A stretch of 64,000 nt of DNA, taken from assembly GCA_958496175.1 (NCBI GenBank), contig OY292276.1, positions 59,037,080 to 59,101,079 on the forward strand, in the 5' to 3' direction. The stretch is from Sisyra terminalis (lineage: Eukaryota; Arthropoda; Insecta; Neuroptera; Sisyridae). Both the position numbers and the translations under genes were made by a program. Below are positions 46,399 to 60,684 of this stretch, piece by piece (the stretch's first letter is position 1; every line of letters begins with the position of its first letter). Below the pieces are notes generated by a model. That model was given only the letters and a program-made list of their open reading frames with translations. It did no database searches and was not told where the DNA came from.

Positions 46399-46559
46399 TG
46401 ATCGGGTGGGCCGTGGAAGAAGACGAGGAATCCAATATAAACCACAGGAACTGTAATGATGGGTACGAAGAACTGGAACAGGGACTGGGAAGAGAGCTAC
46501 AAGAGAAAAAGGTGGCGGCGACGGCGATGATGTCAATGGTCACGGTTTTCACTTCCATT

Positions 46560-47300
46560 TGGGACGCACAAATCACGTTACCATAGTTATCATTACTATT
46601 TTTATCCAATCACACGTCGCAATCTCATTTATTATTAACCAATTGAATCGACACGAAAATATCATAACAATAACCAAACGTTCTCTTTTTTTCGTCATCA
46701 ATTATTTAACTAAACAAAAGGTTATCCCTCACCATACTGACAATCGGAAACAAAGCACACTATTCCACAATATAAACTCATAACACTGAACCAACCGAAA
46801 AAAGGAAAAACCAAAAAAAAAAACAAAACAAAACTAAATGTCAATGAAAAAGAGTCAACAAAAACTACCCCATTGATTAATAAATAAATTTCCGTAATAC
46901 AAAACCTGCTTTCCACCACGCAAATCGTTCAATAAGAACTTACTGCAATCACATTGGTCTCAAATCAATTGATTTAAATTACTTTATTTATATATAAATA
47001 AATTTTTCCGGAACAAAACTTTAATAATTATTTAATTGAATAATGTGGGTGTGCAAATAGAGCTTTCAAGCACAAACGAAGGGCATTATAACAACACACG
47101 TTCCGCCATAACAACAAGGACTAAACGAGCTTTTTACATTGGCCACCTAGAGGGGTTGTGATTACGTTTCGTCGTAGTGAGCTTCGAAATCTGACGTCAT
47201 CGAAGTGTTTGATAGTAGATGGGGTTGAAATCGGTACTAAAGCACAAGTCGCACATAAAGCTCACTAGACTATGACGTCACCGTGGAGCTCCTCTTTTCA
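46560..47300 (-). promoter_or_regulatory. Upstream region of the DHHC gene with two CRE-type sites
   Basis: Two perfect TGACGTCA palindromes lie at 47192-47199 and 47273-47280 in a CpG-containing stretch, 81 bp apart. TGACGTCA is the consensus for CREB/ATF factors. The 5' UTR and start site are not determinable; a 5' exon could end near the GT at about 46930 on the minus strand. Confidence 0.45.
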
Positions 47301-47899
47301 AATGTGTATTTACATAAATTCAGATTTCCATTTAATATTGTATGAATAATTTAGTAATAAGAATGTCGGTTAAACAGTTTATATTCGGAAATATAAATGA
47401 AAATTATAGCGTGATTAAAGTACACATGGATAGATAAAATTATGGAATTTTTTCCCTTTTTTGAATTATTATTCTCTTGGGATGTTTAAGTATAATAGAT
47501 TGTTAATTAGAAGCACGCAATGTTTGATCTTTTAATAAATGTAATTAAGAGAATTGTTGTCGGAGCGTTTAAACAAATGAGCATATTTTATGGATCAATT
47601 GTGAGGAATGATAATGAAATAGGGGTGGAATTGTGTTTTGAATGGAATTCGAGCTAATTAATTGTGAACTTGCACTTTTGTAACGATAAAATATTCATGG
47701 GATTTATTTCTTTAAGACTATTGGTTTTTAAAAGCAGAAAGGAATATATTTATTTCCTAAAACAACTATAGTTTTAAAGATAGGGAGGAAAATGAGGACC
47801 TTAAGGTTTAAAAACTAAATGTACATTAAAGATATTAGAAATTTTACTTATTAAACTAAATTAATCTTCCTTTTATTAGACTAATAAAAGCCTATTTCC
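47301..47899. other. AT-rich intergenic sequence
   Basis: No gene or repeat recognised. Confidence 0.4.
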
Positions 47900-49935
47900 T
47901 TAAGAAATTTAAAACTTTATTTATCATTTAAGATATTTACTAATGCCTTCTTCTGATTTCAGGGAGCTTTTTGAGCACTGTACGTCTTAAAAAAGCCCTA
48001 AGGAGTGCTTTCCAGTGCCAGAGCTTTCCGGTTTCCGTTGGCCAAATCTGCTCTTGAGATAAAATTAATCAGACAACCAATTGGATCCCTTAATGGAAGT
48101 TTCCCAATTCATGTTCAACGCCTACCAAAATCACATTCTGTATAGAATAGAAACTTGGATCTCCAGGAAGTAGTAACTTAGAAGAGGATGAGCAGAATCG
48201 AATGATAAATATAAACGCAAAAAAGAGAGGTAACGAAGAAAAAACAACCAATACACGTGGTAATATCATGAAAAGAAGAGGGTTTATGAGGAATATTGCA
48301 CATGGAAAAACGGAAAACTACTAAGAAAAAAAAGAATAAATAATACTGATATCAAAGACTTGTTGAAAAGAAGGATGAGCTACTCCGAAGGACCTACCTA
48401 TAGTCAACAAATTCTCAACCTGGATAATAATTTTAATCATTTGCCATTGGTCATTCCCCTGTTACAATAAATGCAGATATATTTACAGTGGCTTTCGAGA
48501 TATTAAGTGAAAGTAAGGGTTGTTTATTCAAACTTTAATTCTTAGTAATTCTTTTGCATTTACATCAAAAATGTGTAACCACTTATGCGTGCATACAAAC
48601 GATAAATGGAAATTTAAAGCTTTATTTATCACTTAAGAATTTTAAAAATAGGATGTAAATCCAAGAAAATAATTGTGGAGATATTTACTAATGCCTTTTT
48701 CTGATTTCAGGGATCTTTTTGAGCACTGTACGTTTTAAAAAAGCCTAAGGAGATCCAGTGCTGTTTCCAGCTTCCGTTTGCCAAATCTGTTCCTGAAATA
48801 AATCTAAGCAGGCAACCATTTGGATCCCTATATGGATGTTTTCCGGCTCATTTTCAACGCCAACCAAAATCGCATTCTATAGATTAGAAACTTGGATCCC
48901 CAGGAAGTAGTAACTTAGAAGAGGATAAGCAGAATCGAATGATAAACATAAACGCAAAGAGAAGATCTAACGAAGAAAAAACAACCAATACACCTGGTAA
49001 TATCATGAAAAGCAGACTGAATTGGTTTTATTCGATGAGGGTATATGTGGAGTGCTGTAAAAGTAAAAATGGGAAACTATGGAGAAAAAAAGAAGAAATA
49101 ATATTGGTATCAAAGACCTGTTAAAAAGAAGGATGAGCTACTCCGAAGTAGCTACCTATAGTCTACAAATTCTCAACCTGGATAATAATTTTAATCATCT
49201 GCCATTGGTAATTCCCCTGTTACAGTAAATGTAGATGCATTTACAGTGGCTTTCGAGATATTACTTGTAAGTAAGGGTTGTTTATTCAAACTTTAATTCT
49301 TAGTAACTATTTTGGGTGCTTAACTCTTTAACCACTTATGGGTGCATACAAACGATGAATGGAAATTTAAAACTTTATTTATAACATAAGAATTTTAAAA
49401 ATAGGATCTAAATCCAAGAAAATAACTGTGGAGATATTTACTAATGCCTTATTCTGATTTCAGGGAGCTTTTTGAGCACTGTACGTCTTAAAAAAGCCTA
49501 AGGAGCTCCAGTGCTGTTTCCAGCTTCCGTTGGCCAAATCTGCCCCTGAAATAAATCTAAGCAGGCAACCAATTGGATTCCTATATGGATGTTTTTCGGC
49601 TCATTTTCAACACCAACCAAAATTGCATTCTATAGATTAAAAAAATGGATCCCCAGGAAGTAGTAACTTAGAAGACAATGAGTAGAATCAAATAATAAAC
49701 ATAAACGCAAAAACAAACGCATAAACGACCTAACTACAGTCTACAAATTCTCAATCTGGATAATAATTTCCATCATTTGCCATTGGTCATTCCCCTGTTG
49801 AAATAAATGCAGATGTATTTACAGTGGCTTTCGAGATATTAAAGTAAGGGTTGTTTATTCACATTTTAATACGTAGTAATTCTTTTGTATTTACATCAAA
49901 GATGTGTAACCATTTATGCGTGCCTATAAACGATG
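47900..49935. repeat. Three-copy tandem repeat, period about 750 bp
   Basis: GATATTTACTAATGCCTT recurs at 47932, 48680 and 49433. Units share GAGCACTGTACGT, GGATCCCCAGGAAGTAGTAA, AAAACAACCAATACAC, CTACAAATTCTCAACCTGG and TTACAGTGGCTTTCGAGATA. The third lacks an internal ~200 bp. An open frame at 48939-49124 is present only in unit 2. Confidence 0.9.
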
Positions 49936-52900
49936 AATGGACGATAACTTTCGTATGACGTGCTGTACTCGTCATACAACTATTATTGGAGTACTACAAA
50001 GGGTATTATGTTAAGCTTATGTTATTGTATGCCTAAAATACGTTAGCAATACCGTCTGATATAAGGATCTCCAACCTAATGTCTACGGACACCATGTGTC
50101 GATAGATTTTTTCAATAATGATCAACTATAAATTTAACATGAAAAATAAATCCTAAAATTGGTTTTAATATCAAAAAGATGCTCCAAATCAAACATCAAG
50201 TATATTGGTTCCAAACTTCCAAAATCCTTGAAATTTGTTTGAATTATAGTATATATAAGTTCCAAGTTAAGAACTGTTTAAGAAGTTCAAGCACGCGGAA
50301 AATTGAACTTAAAAAAATATATAATTTAATTGATTAACAATAAAATATTTTCATAAATGTTAACATGGTTTGCGTGCAATTATACCGTTTTTAACGAATT
50401 TTGTGTTCGAGGAAAAAATGTTTTATTCTTTGGCAATAATTTCCAAACATTGTCACTGACAGGTACAATAACGTGAATCTCATTCGGTTAGGAAATTATT
50501 AAAGACAGAAAAAAACACGACAGCTGTAAATATATAAAAATATAATTAATACCCTCAACTAATTTTCATCTAAATATTAACCCAGTTGTACAAAACTTGT
50601 CTTTCTCTGGTTTTTCCACGAAATTACTGTCATTAAGGTCAGGCAAGCACTAGGCGAATAATTGACGAAAAGTTATAATTTATTGATTTATTGTCGTTAA
50701 TAATTAGGTTCTTTTAACCTTTACACACTTTAATAGAAGTAATTAGCCTTAAAAAATGTATAAAAACACCAAAGTATTGTCCATAAAGCCTTGAAGTGAA
50801 TCCTTTCAATCTCAAACCTCATATTTTTTGAATCTTTAGTGCAATTAGCGCCAATTTTTTCTTGATTGAAAATAAATATAGGAAATTTAAAAATTTGCAC
50901 TTAGTTTAAAGGTCATTTGTATAATGAAAAGCATTTTTAGATGTAATAGGAATAATTTGGACTTACCATTTTATTTTAAGTGTGGTAGGATGGATTTTTT
51001 TCTGGAAAATAAATTAATATTGACACTTGATTAAATAAACTCACGTGGAATGACAGAAAATGAGACGTTGTCATTTACTAGGAAATTTCGTGGGGTTGGC
51101 AATGATGTAGGGGAATTTGAGAATGTGGAATAAAATCGAATCGTGTCGATTTGTTAGGAGGGGAATTAAGTCGTAGTAGAAGTGGATCGTAATGAAAGCA
51201 ACAATGAATTATTATTTGAATTATAACAATGAAAAGTTATTTTGAAAATACGAAGTGTTTTATTGTTATGTACAATTGAATATTTGGGAAACTTAGGATT
51301 GAGACAACAATTGGGGGTTATTTTTAAATGATAGATTCTTTTTTTCTGATAAATTGACGAATATAGGATGTGAAAATCGAGAAAACATTTAATGAGGAAG
51401 GATTAACGTTTTGGAACATTGTTGGAGGCAACAATTAGTTAGTTCGTACATATATGTATGGTGGTTGCATATACGTTACACATTTTCTTTATTCTAGTTA
51501 GCTCTCAATTTTTGGAGAAAAAATATAAACATCTCTTAAGGAGTAATTTTAATCAATTATTCAATCAATAATTTGAATCAATTTAACCATTTTAAACGAC
51601 TTTTAATGGGTTAATGAAATTCCTTTAAATGCCTTTTTTTAACAGGGATTTTTACTAGCGTGTATCAATGATTATGGCATAATATATTACATTTTTTTTA
51701 GTATCCGAAGTCAAAAATTAACTAATTTCACACCTGTACCTAATGGGCTTTAGCTTTTTACTCAGAATAAATATTTAATTAATTGATGCTTTATTTAATA
51801 GGATAGTACATGACCAATTTATATTGTTAAAGAAAATTTTATCGAAACAATTAGATATGTGTTTAAATTAATTTTACGATTTTCACTTAGCATGAGGATC
51901 AAATGCTAACTTTTCAACGGAGAAAAATTAAAAATAATAATACTTTTTCATATTTTGGAGGAATTGAAATCCTCCTCTCCTTTGCGTTTGCTTCTAATAT
52001 CCATAGAGAAATAAGTTTTTTGTTCTTTTTATTTCAATAGTCGACAATGAATAATCGGTACCCTTCTCTAATTGTTATTTTTTTTTCCAGAATATGGAGA
52101 AATAAGGATAGAGAAGATAAATTCCTTGACTTTCAATAATCGTGGAGAAAAGGAAAAAATCCTGGCATATTTTTTCTTTCACTTAAGAAGAATTGGTTCC
52201 AATGAAGTACCGTTGATAAACCAATAAGGTATAGCGAGGTCCTAAGGATGCTTTTGGATCCAACTTTGTATAGACTATAACTCTAGTGTCTTGAGAACTT
52301 AAGTCCTAAATTTTAAAATTATACATTTTAAATACATACTTGGGGTTTTACTTTTTATGAACTTGGAATCAAAGATTATCAATGTACCGAATTCCTTGTG
52401 AATTTTTCTTTTTTTCTTCCTTTATGGCCTTCGTTTATCTTGGAGAAAGAACAGAAAACTTATAAGGGCTTTCTTCTCTATTTAATTATCATAGGACTTA
52501 GCCCAGTTTAGCTTATTTGAGTTGTAGTACATTGTCACCTATATCTTTGATTTCTTAGTGTATTTATATTATTTTATTTTATATATTATTTTTATTGTAT
52601 TCTATCGTAGGTTTAATATAATCTCAATCATTTTGTTTTTCTCGACAAAAAAATATGGATTGAGGAAAACTATTCTATAAGTTTGAGTCTAATTGGTCCA
52701 TACGTATCGCAGAAAAATGTCTTAATATTTTCTTGATTTGTTTAACAATAAAACCCCTTTATAAGCCATACTTTAAAGGCATTGATTTGAATTAAAATCA
52801 AACGAAAATTTTATATCGATAAGCTTTTAGATTTGACTTTCAAAAGGACAAAAATACCATTGACGCATTTTCATTATTTTTACTTGAAATTATTGTTTAG

Positions 52901-53790
52901 GGAAAAAATGAAACCTTTTAGATATTAGCATCAAAAATTAATCAATTTTAAAACGGGCGTAGGTGTTAAAACGTTTTTTTTTTTTACTTTTACTTTTCAC
53001 TCCCTCGTTTTACCCCATTTTATGAATTGAAATAAAGAACTCATACAAATTTTAATTGTAATACCTTCCGTTTTTTTTAATCAAGAAAAAATATCTATAT
53101 TTAAATTTCATTAAATATTCTCTCACCAATAATCAATATTTCGATTCGTTCAAGACAGACTAAGGTGTTTCGGTAAAAAAATTGCAAATTTTTTAAAAAA
53201 AATTCTTGGAAATTCAGAAACAATCCCACTTTCTAGCTAATTCGTTTGTGTTTTACATGTATGCTATTAGATGTATATTATGAATAGTGCATTGCTCTAA
53301 AAATGGAAGCTGGATCGCTTCGGGGACTTTGTAATTGGACATTAAGTCACACAAAAACTGGATTGGTCAACAATATGTATCTATCGATTATATTGTGACG
53401 CATTATTTTGCTTAAATGTCGGGGAATTTCTAAAATTCGCATAAACAAATTATATCACAGTTCACATTTAATTTTACGACCGATGTTACACCTATGCATA
53501 TCATTACGAAAGTATATAGTAACGAATCCTTAGAATTTCATGACTATCAATTATAAAAGTTTTGTAACATTTCGCTATATTATGTATATGTTGTGAAGTT
53601 TTTACGAAAAATTGGCTAATTTGATTTCGATGCAGATAACAATCTGTTGATATAATTTGGTCTAATATAATATATGCATGTAAATATTGTTTCAGCAGAA
53701 TGGTATGGCCAAGAACTAAAATACGTGAATGTCTTGATTTGGCCATATTTTTTGGTCTAGCATAATATGCAGAAGACGAAGGCTAAGAAT
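49936..53790. other. Long AT-rich intergenic sequence without recognised genes
   Basis: Contains a MITE half-copy (51570-51646) and an open frame at 53504-53746 (minus) without recognisable content. Nothing else can be supported. Confidence 0.4.
51570..51646. mobile_element. MITE half-copy (AAATGCCTTTTTTTAACAGGG end)
   Basis: Right end of the same family as 7585-7705, with the internal ACTTTTAATGGGTTAATGAA block. The left end has decayed. Confidence 0.45.
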
Positions 53791-54745
53791 TGACAAATTA
53801 TTTTTGGAGGGAAGGGGATGCAAAAGGTAATATATTTCAAATGTCTATTATGCTTTCTAGAGTATTAATTGTTTATAATTTGTTCCAGAATCCCATATTT
53901 CTGCAGCAGTAGCAAATTTTCTGAAAAAATCATTAAATTGTGGCCTCTCGAAAATATTCATCCTAAGATGCCCAAACTCACTTCAATGATTGAACAAACG
54001 ACGATAAAAGCCTTTGAATTCGTTTTTTTTAACAATGGGTTGATAGATTCTATTTTGATGTAATATGTAATGACGGCCAAATAAACAGAGGACCGAATAT
54101 GACACTCTTTTACCTTGGGGTTGGGAAATTAACCCCCGAAGATGGAAAAACTTTTCAAGAGTCAACAGCATGGGGAAGGTAAAGAGAAAACCATCGTATT
54201 AAAGGGCTCAGTGGCATCTCTAGTACCAAGATTTCAAGAATTTACAAAATATTTTTGGAGGGAAAGGGGTGAAAAACGGTAATGTATTTCAAGTGTCTAT
54301 TATGTTCCCTAATATTATTAATTGTTTATGGTTTGTTCCAGAAACCCAAATTTCTGCAGCAGTAGCAAATTTTCTTAAAAAGTCATTAAATTGTGCCCTC
54401 TTCTGCTATAAATATTCACTCTTAGATGCCCAAAATCACCTCAATCATTGAACAAGATTCTGAATCCGTTTTTTTAACAATGGGTTGATTAGTTGTATTC
54501 TGAAGTAGCTGAGGAGAAATGGTGCTAGATCTCCAATTCGATGACGTGAAACTCCCTAGTTGTGATGAAGATGGAAACATGTAATGATGGTTAAATAAAC
54601 AGAGGACCGAATGTGACACTCTTTTACCTTGAGGTTGGGAAATTAACCCCCGAAGATGGAAAAACTTTTCATGAATCAACAGCATGCGGAAAATAAAGCG
54701 AAAATCATCGCATTAAAGGGCTCAGTGCATCCCTAGTATCAAGGT
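53790..54745. repeat. Two-copy tandem duplication, period 451 bp
   Basis: TTTTTGGAGGGAA begins at 53801 and 54252. Units share TTCTGCAGCAGTAGCAAATT, AACAATGGGTTGAT, CAGAGGACCGAAT, GGGAAATTAACCCCCGAAGA and AAAGGGCTCAGTG. Copy 2 has an insertion of about 80 bp. A minus-strand open frame in copy 2 (54422-54685) is shorter in copy 1; probably non-coding. Confidence 0.9.
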
Positions 54746-55447
54746 TTATTTTGTTAAAAATTCCGGCTTAGTCCTGTTCGTATTATTCGAGACTCTTTAT
54801 CAGCTCCATGGAAAACCGGATTGGATTAGAGGATCCGGAGGAAGTCGTTATACACCAATCCGTAAGGTTGTAAACTAAGAAAGAGAGAGAGAGGAACCAA
54901 TACTTTTGAAATACAAATCCATATAAATCCCTTAACGTCTATCAATTGCCAATTTGGTAGCTTGACCTGGTGGCTTTTAAAAGAACAAACTTTTAATGAA
55001 TATAATGTTTGTCTTTTATTAGTTTTTTTATCGGTTACTTCTCTATCAATCTATGGTTAAAATTGTTCGAAAGACTACTTCAAAAGCTTTTAAAGTCCTT
55101 AGTTTTAAAGTCTTTTAACAGGAATATCCAATTGTAACAGGTAATTCTCATTAAGAGGTAAATATTTAAATTTTACTACAGAAATCCTTGGTTTGACGAA
55201 GTAACGTAGCAGGGGCCATGGCCCCGGATGGTACATTTTTAAAATAATGAAAGAATTCAACGATATTTGATTTTTTAACTAATAATGAAAATAGGAGACA
55301 GCGAATTTCCGGTCTACTCCGGGCGACAATAACGCCTGCTACGTCACTGGTTTCACGATTGGTAATATATATATCAGTCTAGTTTTGGCGGTGACTATTC
55401 CATATGTCGGTAGTGTACCCCAATTTTCCATAAAGAATTGATCAGTA
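54746..55447. other. AT-rich spacer
   Basis: No gene seen. A short (AG)n run lies at about 54880. TCAGTA at 55442-55447 is the target duplication of the next element. Confidence 0.4.
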
Positions 55448-56454
55448 TTAGGGTGATTTCTTTTTTTGACTTTTTTTGGTCCCATCGTGAAATTTTGTTG
55501 GAAATACCAAAAAAAAAAAAAATCTCTGAAAGTTTGAGGCCTTAATATTAATTTTAAGTCCTCGATCAAGACGTGTAAAGATTTCCCATTGAAAATATAC
55601 GGAAACTCTGATTTTTTATTTTTAAATTTCTATATCTCAGCAGCATTTCATGGGATCGCTTTTACCGAAGATGGTTTTTCTCAGAATTAAACGCTCTACA
55701 AAAGTGCCCATTGCGACAAAGTCGTAACTCACACCGGTGAGGCAGTACGGGCCACTGAACCTGATTTTTCCATAAAATTCGCGTTTTTTTTGCATTTATC
55801 TCGTAAATAACAAGAGCTACGAAAAAATTATAAATAAAAAACTTGTAGAGAATTTGATTTTCTACAATAAAGTGCTTGTAGACCAAATCGCGAAGATCAA
55901 TATTAAACGAGATATTAAGCCTTGAATTGATTTTTCTGTGAAATTTTTGCCGATCATTGATTTAAAGTTTAAATCAATATCTCGTTAATCTCGGCTTAAT
56001 ATCTCGTTTAATATTGATCTTGGCGATTTGGTCTACAGGACCTTTTTTGTAGGAAATCAAATTCTCTACAAGTTTTTCATTTATAATTTTTCCGTAGCTC
56101 TTGTTATTTACGAGATAAATGCAAAAAAAACGCGAATTTTAGGGAAAAATCAGGTTCAGTGGCCCGTACTACCTCACCGGTGTGCGTTACGACTTTGTCG
56201 CAATGGGCACTTTTGTAGAGCGTTTAATTCTGAGTCATTATCATCTTCGGTAAAAGCGATTCCATCAAATGCCGCTGAGATATAGAAATTGAAAAATAAA
56301 AAATCACAGTTTCCGTGTATTTTCAATGGGAAATCTTTACACGTCTTGGTCGAGGACTTAAAATTAATATTAAGGGCTCAAACTTTCAGGGAATTTTTTT
56401 TTTTTGGTATTTCCAACAAAATTTCACGATGGGACCAAAAAAAAAATACCCTAA
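55448..56454. mobile_element. Foldback DNA element, 1007 bp, 6-bp target duplication
   Basis: It begins TTAGGGTGATT and ends ACCCTAA, flanked by TCAGTA on both sides (55442-55447 and 56455-56460). The arms are nearly perfect inverses of about 450 bp and carry GGTCCCATCGTGAAATTTTG, GACGTGTAAAGATTTCCCAT, CAAAAGTGCCCATTGCGACA, ACTCACACCGGTGAGG and ACGAGATATTAAGCC. The short centre is asymmetric. Open frames on both strands are mirror images of the arms and are not genes. No transposase; superfamily not assignable (6-bp duplications occur in several). Confidence 0.88.
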
Positions 56455-56460
56455 TCAGTA

Positions 56461-58715
56461 TAAAAATAGATCCTATTCTTTTAATTTTAGTCTATTGGTA
56501 TTTGCATTCTTTTCAAGATAGAAATCCAATAGTAAATGAGGGGCAGAGGCCTGAATCTGGGACCTATAAGTTGGCATCGTGATGTTGTAATTAAAACAAG
56601 GATAAAGCAAGAAACTCAGAAAAACGGTAACAAAAGCTCCATCGTAAGGAATAATCAATAATAAACGCCAACCACCATCAGAGAGTGAACTAATATCATA
56701 ATGTAATATTACTCCAATTAATATGTCGACCTAAAAGAAGACACCTGAAATCGAGATACCGAAATGATCTAGTTATTGAATGGTGGAGCCTAAAGAATCA
56801 CAAGGATACCCTTTTTAAAAAGAACCCTGTTAAAAAAGGGATAATATAAATTTAATGGTTTTAAATTGTTCCTAATGATCTTTAACAATCGGTTGATGCA
56901 TTTTAACTAGGTTGAAGAAAAATAAGTGATGGAAAAGCTGGTATGCATGTAAAACGCATTAGAATTGAATTATTTGACAATAGCAACCGGTCTGTCGGGA
57001 ACTTTTCTTAGCTTTTGGTCAGTTTTCTCCTGGTTACAGACAAGAATGACTATAACAATAAAACCGAAGTTAATACTATGAAGAAATTTTTAAAGTTATT
57101 TACTTGGAGAATAATTTGATGCCCTAACATGATAGATCATTTCTTTTTGCCTAAAGGGTATCCTTGAGCATTCTCTAGTTTCCATACCAGATTTTTTCTG
57201 GATCTGGATACATTCATTAACTCATCGCTGCGGCGTAAATGTTTATCAGTTACCTAAGTTCTTTTTCCACATGACAACCTTGATAGTTTAGAAATTATTT
57301 TTTAAATAGAATAAAGATCTCCCATGCAAGCAATAGTAAACATCTTATGACTTTCCAACCTTCCCGAGGCCTCCAAATATCAAACGTTTGAACCCAAAAA
57401 AAAAAAAACAAAAAGTTGTGTTTCAATAATATGAAAATTTCGCAAATCATTTTGAACCGAATAAAATGAAGTCAAATGTTCGATTAGTTTCATTCGATCA
57501 TTTCTCAGCTCAGCAGTTTACAAATCTCATTAATAATTTAACAGCTAATGCGGCTAACTAATCACCTGCTCTCGAACAACCAAAGACGAAAAATGTGATT
57601 ATATAGTTCTGACATATATCAATAAACCGGCACATGTGATCGATCGCTTCTTTTCACCGTCGACAGTAAATATTGATTTTCAGAGATATGAAAAGAAAAA
57701 AAAAATTAACAATTAACAATCGTAATTGTTGAGTTTTGCAAAACACCAAAACCAATAAACCAGAAAGAACTGAATTGATTGAGAAAAAGGCGATGATTGT
57801 GATCGCGCGGCAGAATGAGGAGGACCCGAAATGTTAATGTTATAATTGATAGATAAACATAATTATTTTTTTTTTTTTTTTGATTTGAATAAAATGGAAA
57901 GTGTGATAATAGCTTTTTGACTATTACAAATTATTTTCTAACATTTAATTGTTATTAAATTTCGCATCTAAAGTAAATATCGAGTTTTGGCTTTGAATTA
58001 TATTAATTACTACTTACACAAATCAAATGTTAAACGTACGTAGGATATGACATGTGAGTTTCAAGCCAACATTCAAAGAATTGAGAAAGGACCAAACATT
58101 TCTGGATTTAATAGGTTTTTTTTTTGGACTTTCAAAGGTGTAAGATTGTCTAATGATTTGTAAATATCCAGAAAATTTCGACATCTATGCATTTATAATA
58201 ATTGATTTGGGTTCAAGCTGATGTAATTAATCGAGAAAATTTCATTTAACGGTGTTTTCTTTTTCGTTTGGAACAAGAAAATTGTTGAGTTCATTTGAGC
58301 GTTAAGTTCTTGACTTACTTTATCCAAATTTGGAGGCTAGATGAATTATGCATTGGATATTTTAAATTTTTAATTTTGTCACAAGGAAACACTTTTAGTC
58401 GACTTGAGATGCACTGCAGTATTTGAGTAGGAATGCTTTTTCTTTAGAAGTAAAGGAAATTCTTTGCATTGAGGATGTTTGTTGGAATTCAAATTATTTT
58501 CGATGAATTGATTGATTGATCTTTGAAAAGATAGTCCAGAATAGTTTCTGATTTGTTCAGAATATTGATAAATTGGCAAATTTAAATTGTTTGAGATTGT
58601 AATTAGTCGACAAATATACTTCTTCTAGTAACATTTAGTTCCTATAGTAAACTTGTCTATGTGAAAATACTCCCCGTAACACTGAAATCAAAAATTTTAG
58701 GAAACCTGTTGGTAA
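56461..58715. other. AT-rich intergenic sequence
   Basis: Contains a MITE-like copy (56824-56915). CpG-containing patches near 57640-57660 (ATCGATCGC, CCGTCGACAG) and 57800-57820 could be regulatory, but nothing is specific. The open frame at 58379-58579 (minus) is not recognised. Confidence 0.35.
56824..56915. mobile_element. MITE-like copy, left end CCCTGTTAAAAAAGGG
   Basis: Left end matches the family at 7585-7705; the right end (about GCATTTTAACTAGG) is weak. Confidence 0.4.
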
Positions 58716-58843
58716 CCCCGTTAAAAAAAGGCATTTTAATGCATTTTAAATGTTCCAAAAACCCCTTAAAAGACCATTAAAAGTAGTTTAAAATTATTAA
58801 AGGCATTTTAAATGTAATGATTTCAAATGCCTTTTTTTAAAAG
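58716..58843. mobile_element. MITE-like copy
   Basis: CCCCGTTAAAAAAAGGCATT at the left and AAATGCCTTTTTTTAAAAG at the right are inverses around the AGACCATTAAAAGTAGTTT core. The best-preserved member in the window. Confidence 0.6.
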
Positions 58844-60684
58844 ATATATTTACAAATGTACTAATAGAGTTATAAGGTTGGGGGAAAAGGCATCCATTAC
58901 TTTCCCGGAAGATTTTCTTCAGAATCTTTTTCTCTAGTCCTTTTATATTCCTTTTGAATAATTGTATTTTTCTTTTTCAGAAAGAAAAAAATAAGTTCTT
59001 AAATTTCTTACTGTCACTTAAATGATTGACTTATTCATTTGTGAGGAAAAGCCGTCAAAGATTGGGGACAAAAGCAAAAACTGATACATTTTCCATCAAC
59101 GTAGTTAAAACTAAAAGCCAGATGTCTGAAATGATGATATGATACCTGAAATATTTTGTTCCGGTAATTTCAATTTCAAAGATTAACTTTGGTCCAGAAG
59201 ATTTACTATCGAAAATATCAATGAAATCTTAAAAACAAGCAAAGCAAGTAGAGATGAAAGCTGTCGTACAGCCGAAGAACTAAAATTCGACTATTTTAAA
59301 TCGTTTACATAAGGTCGGCTTCAAGAAAGAAAAACTTATTGAACATATATTTTTCCATCTGTGAATTCTTGGGTAAAAGTAGTGAAATTTAACTTTTTCT
59401 AAAAAAGAATCATGACTACTTTAATTTTAGATGCTGTAGCCGGGAGAGTTCCCTAGTGCTTTTGTTAAACCATCCATAAAGATTGACCAGCCAGGATGTC
59501 CTCCTTTTTCCCATAGCTTACCACTTTTCAATTCGATCAACTCAATGATAAGCTAAAACAATGTTATTAAGGAAGTACAATAACTTTCTCTTCTTTACGG
59601 CTGGTAAAGTGGCCCAAATGGTGGCCAAACAAGGACGAATATTCTGGAAAATTTTACATTGTTAATGGTAACATGCAAAGGATATCGTGTACCAAGGTTT
59701 ATGACATATCCAGAAGAACTTCGTACATATCTTCAGACTGATTCAAATTTCAAAATTCTTCGTATGACGTCATTTTTTTTTTCTAATGGAGTAACCTGTG
59801 TAATTTATAAACCTTGATCGTGTACCTATAAATACCAATCAATTGTGAAAAACTTATTTTAGATTTCTTTGGTCCGAAGTTGTATCAATTGTCCAGTAAA
59901 GGCCCAAACTGAGCAGTGAAAGAAGTGTTGGGTTCCATCAGTATACCTTCAGATTTCATATGTTTTTGATGACGTGGCAGAAGCTCTAAGAGTTTAGTTG
60001 AGATATTTATATTGATTTAATTTATAAATTGGACTTGACACCAAAGAATTGTCATCTATTTTCCAATGGCCATCGCTCTGGATCATTTAAAACTAATTTC
60101 AAGAGATGCCATTTTTTTCCGGAAGTCATAAAACTAATGATAAAGTATTGGATTTTTTCTTATAAAAACTATATTTTGTTGTATTGAAAGTCTGAAACAT
60201 TTTTTCTATAATTGCTTTTTAGGTTGAGAATCAGAGAAAAGATGAATAGTTCAGCGTTCATTTAGTAAAACAGTGCTTAATTAATTATAACGTTTCATTG
60301 CCATAGAATATATCTGTAAGGTGATTTCATTGTTGGAACAAAGGATGAGTATTGAATTTTGATTTTTTTTTTACTAATATTTGTTTCATTTTAGATATTA
60401 ATTCCCAACTTTTTCGGGCACAGTAATCGATTGTATTAGTTTCCTAAATAGGAAGAAACAGTAAAGATATCACAAATATGCTATAATCTTAAAGGTCCTT
60501 TCATTTAATTGAAGAAGGTGGAATATTCCAGTGCGCAAATTTCTATTGTGGAACGATATCGCACCCGTTGGGAACCACTGATTTGGTATTAAAATTTTCA
60601 TTAGAATATACATTAACGAGTTAGTTTATCTATATCGGTTAATGCCTGGAACGCAGTGGGTATAGTTCAATTATGTCAACGTCA
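58844..60684. other. AT-rich intergenic sequence, no recognised feature
   Basis: No open frame or repeat worth reporting. Confidence 0.4.

Noticed and set aside
46399..46536. N-terminal extension of the DHHC frame
   Set aside because: The frame is open but starts with TTG, not ATG, and the sequence is Pro/Ser-rich without family similarity; the ATG at 46398 is the first usable start.
55662..56285. Similar open frames on both strands (about 75-85 codons)
   Set aside because: They are mirror images of the same foldback arm, so the similarity comes from the palindrome and not from two genes.
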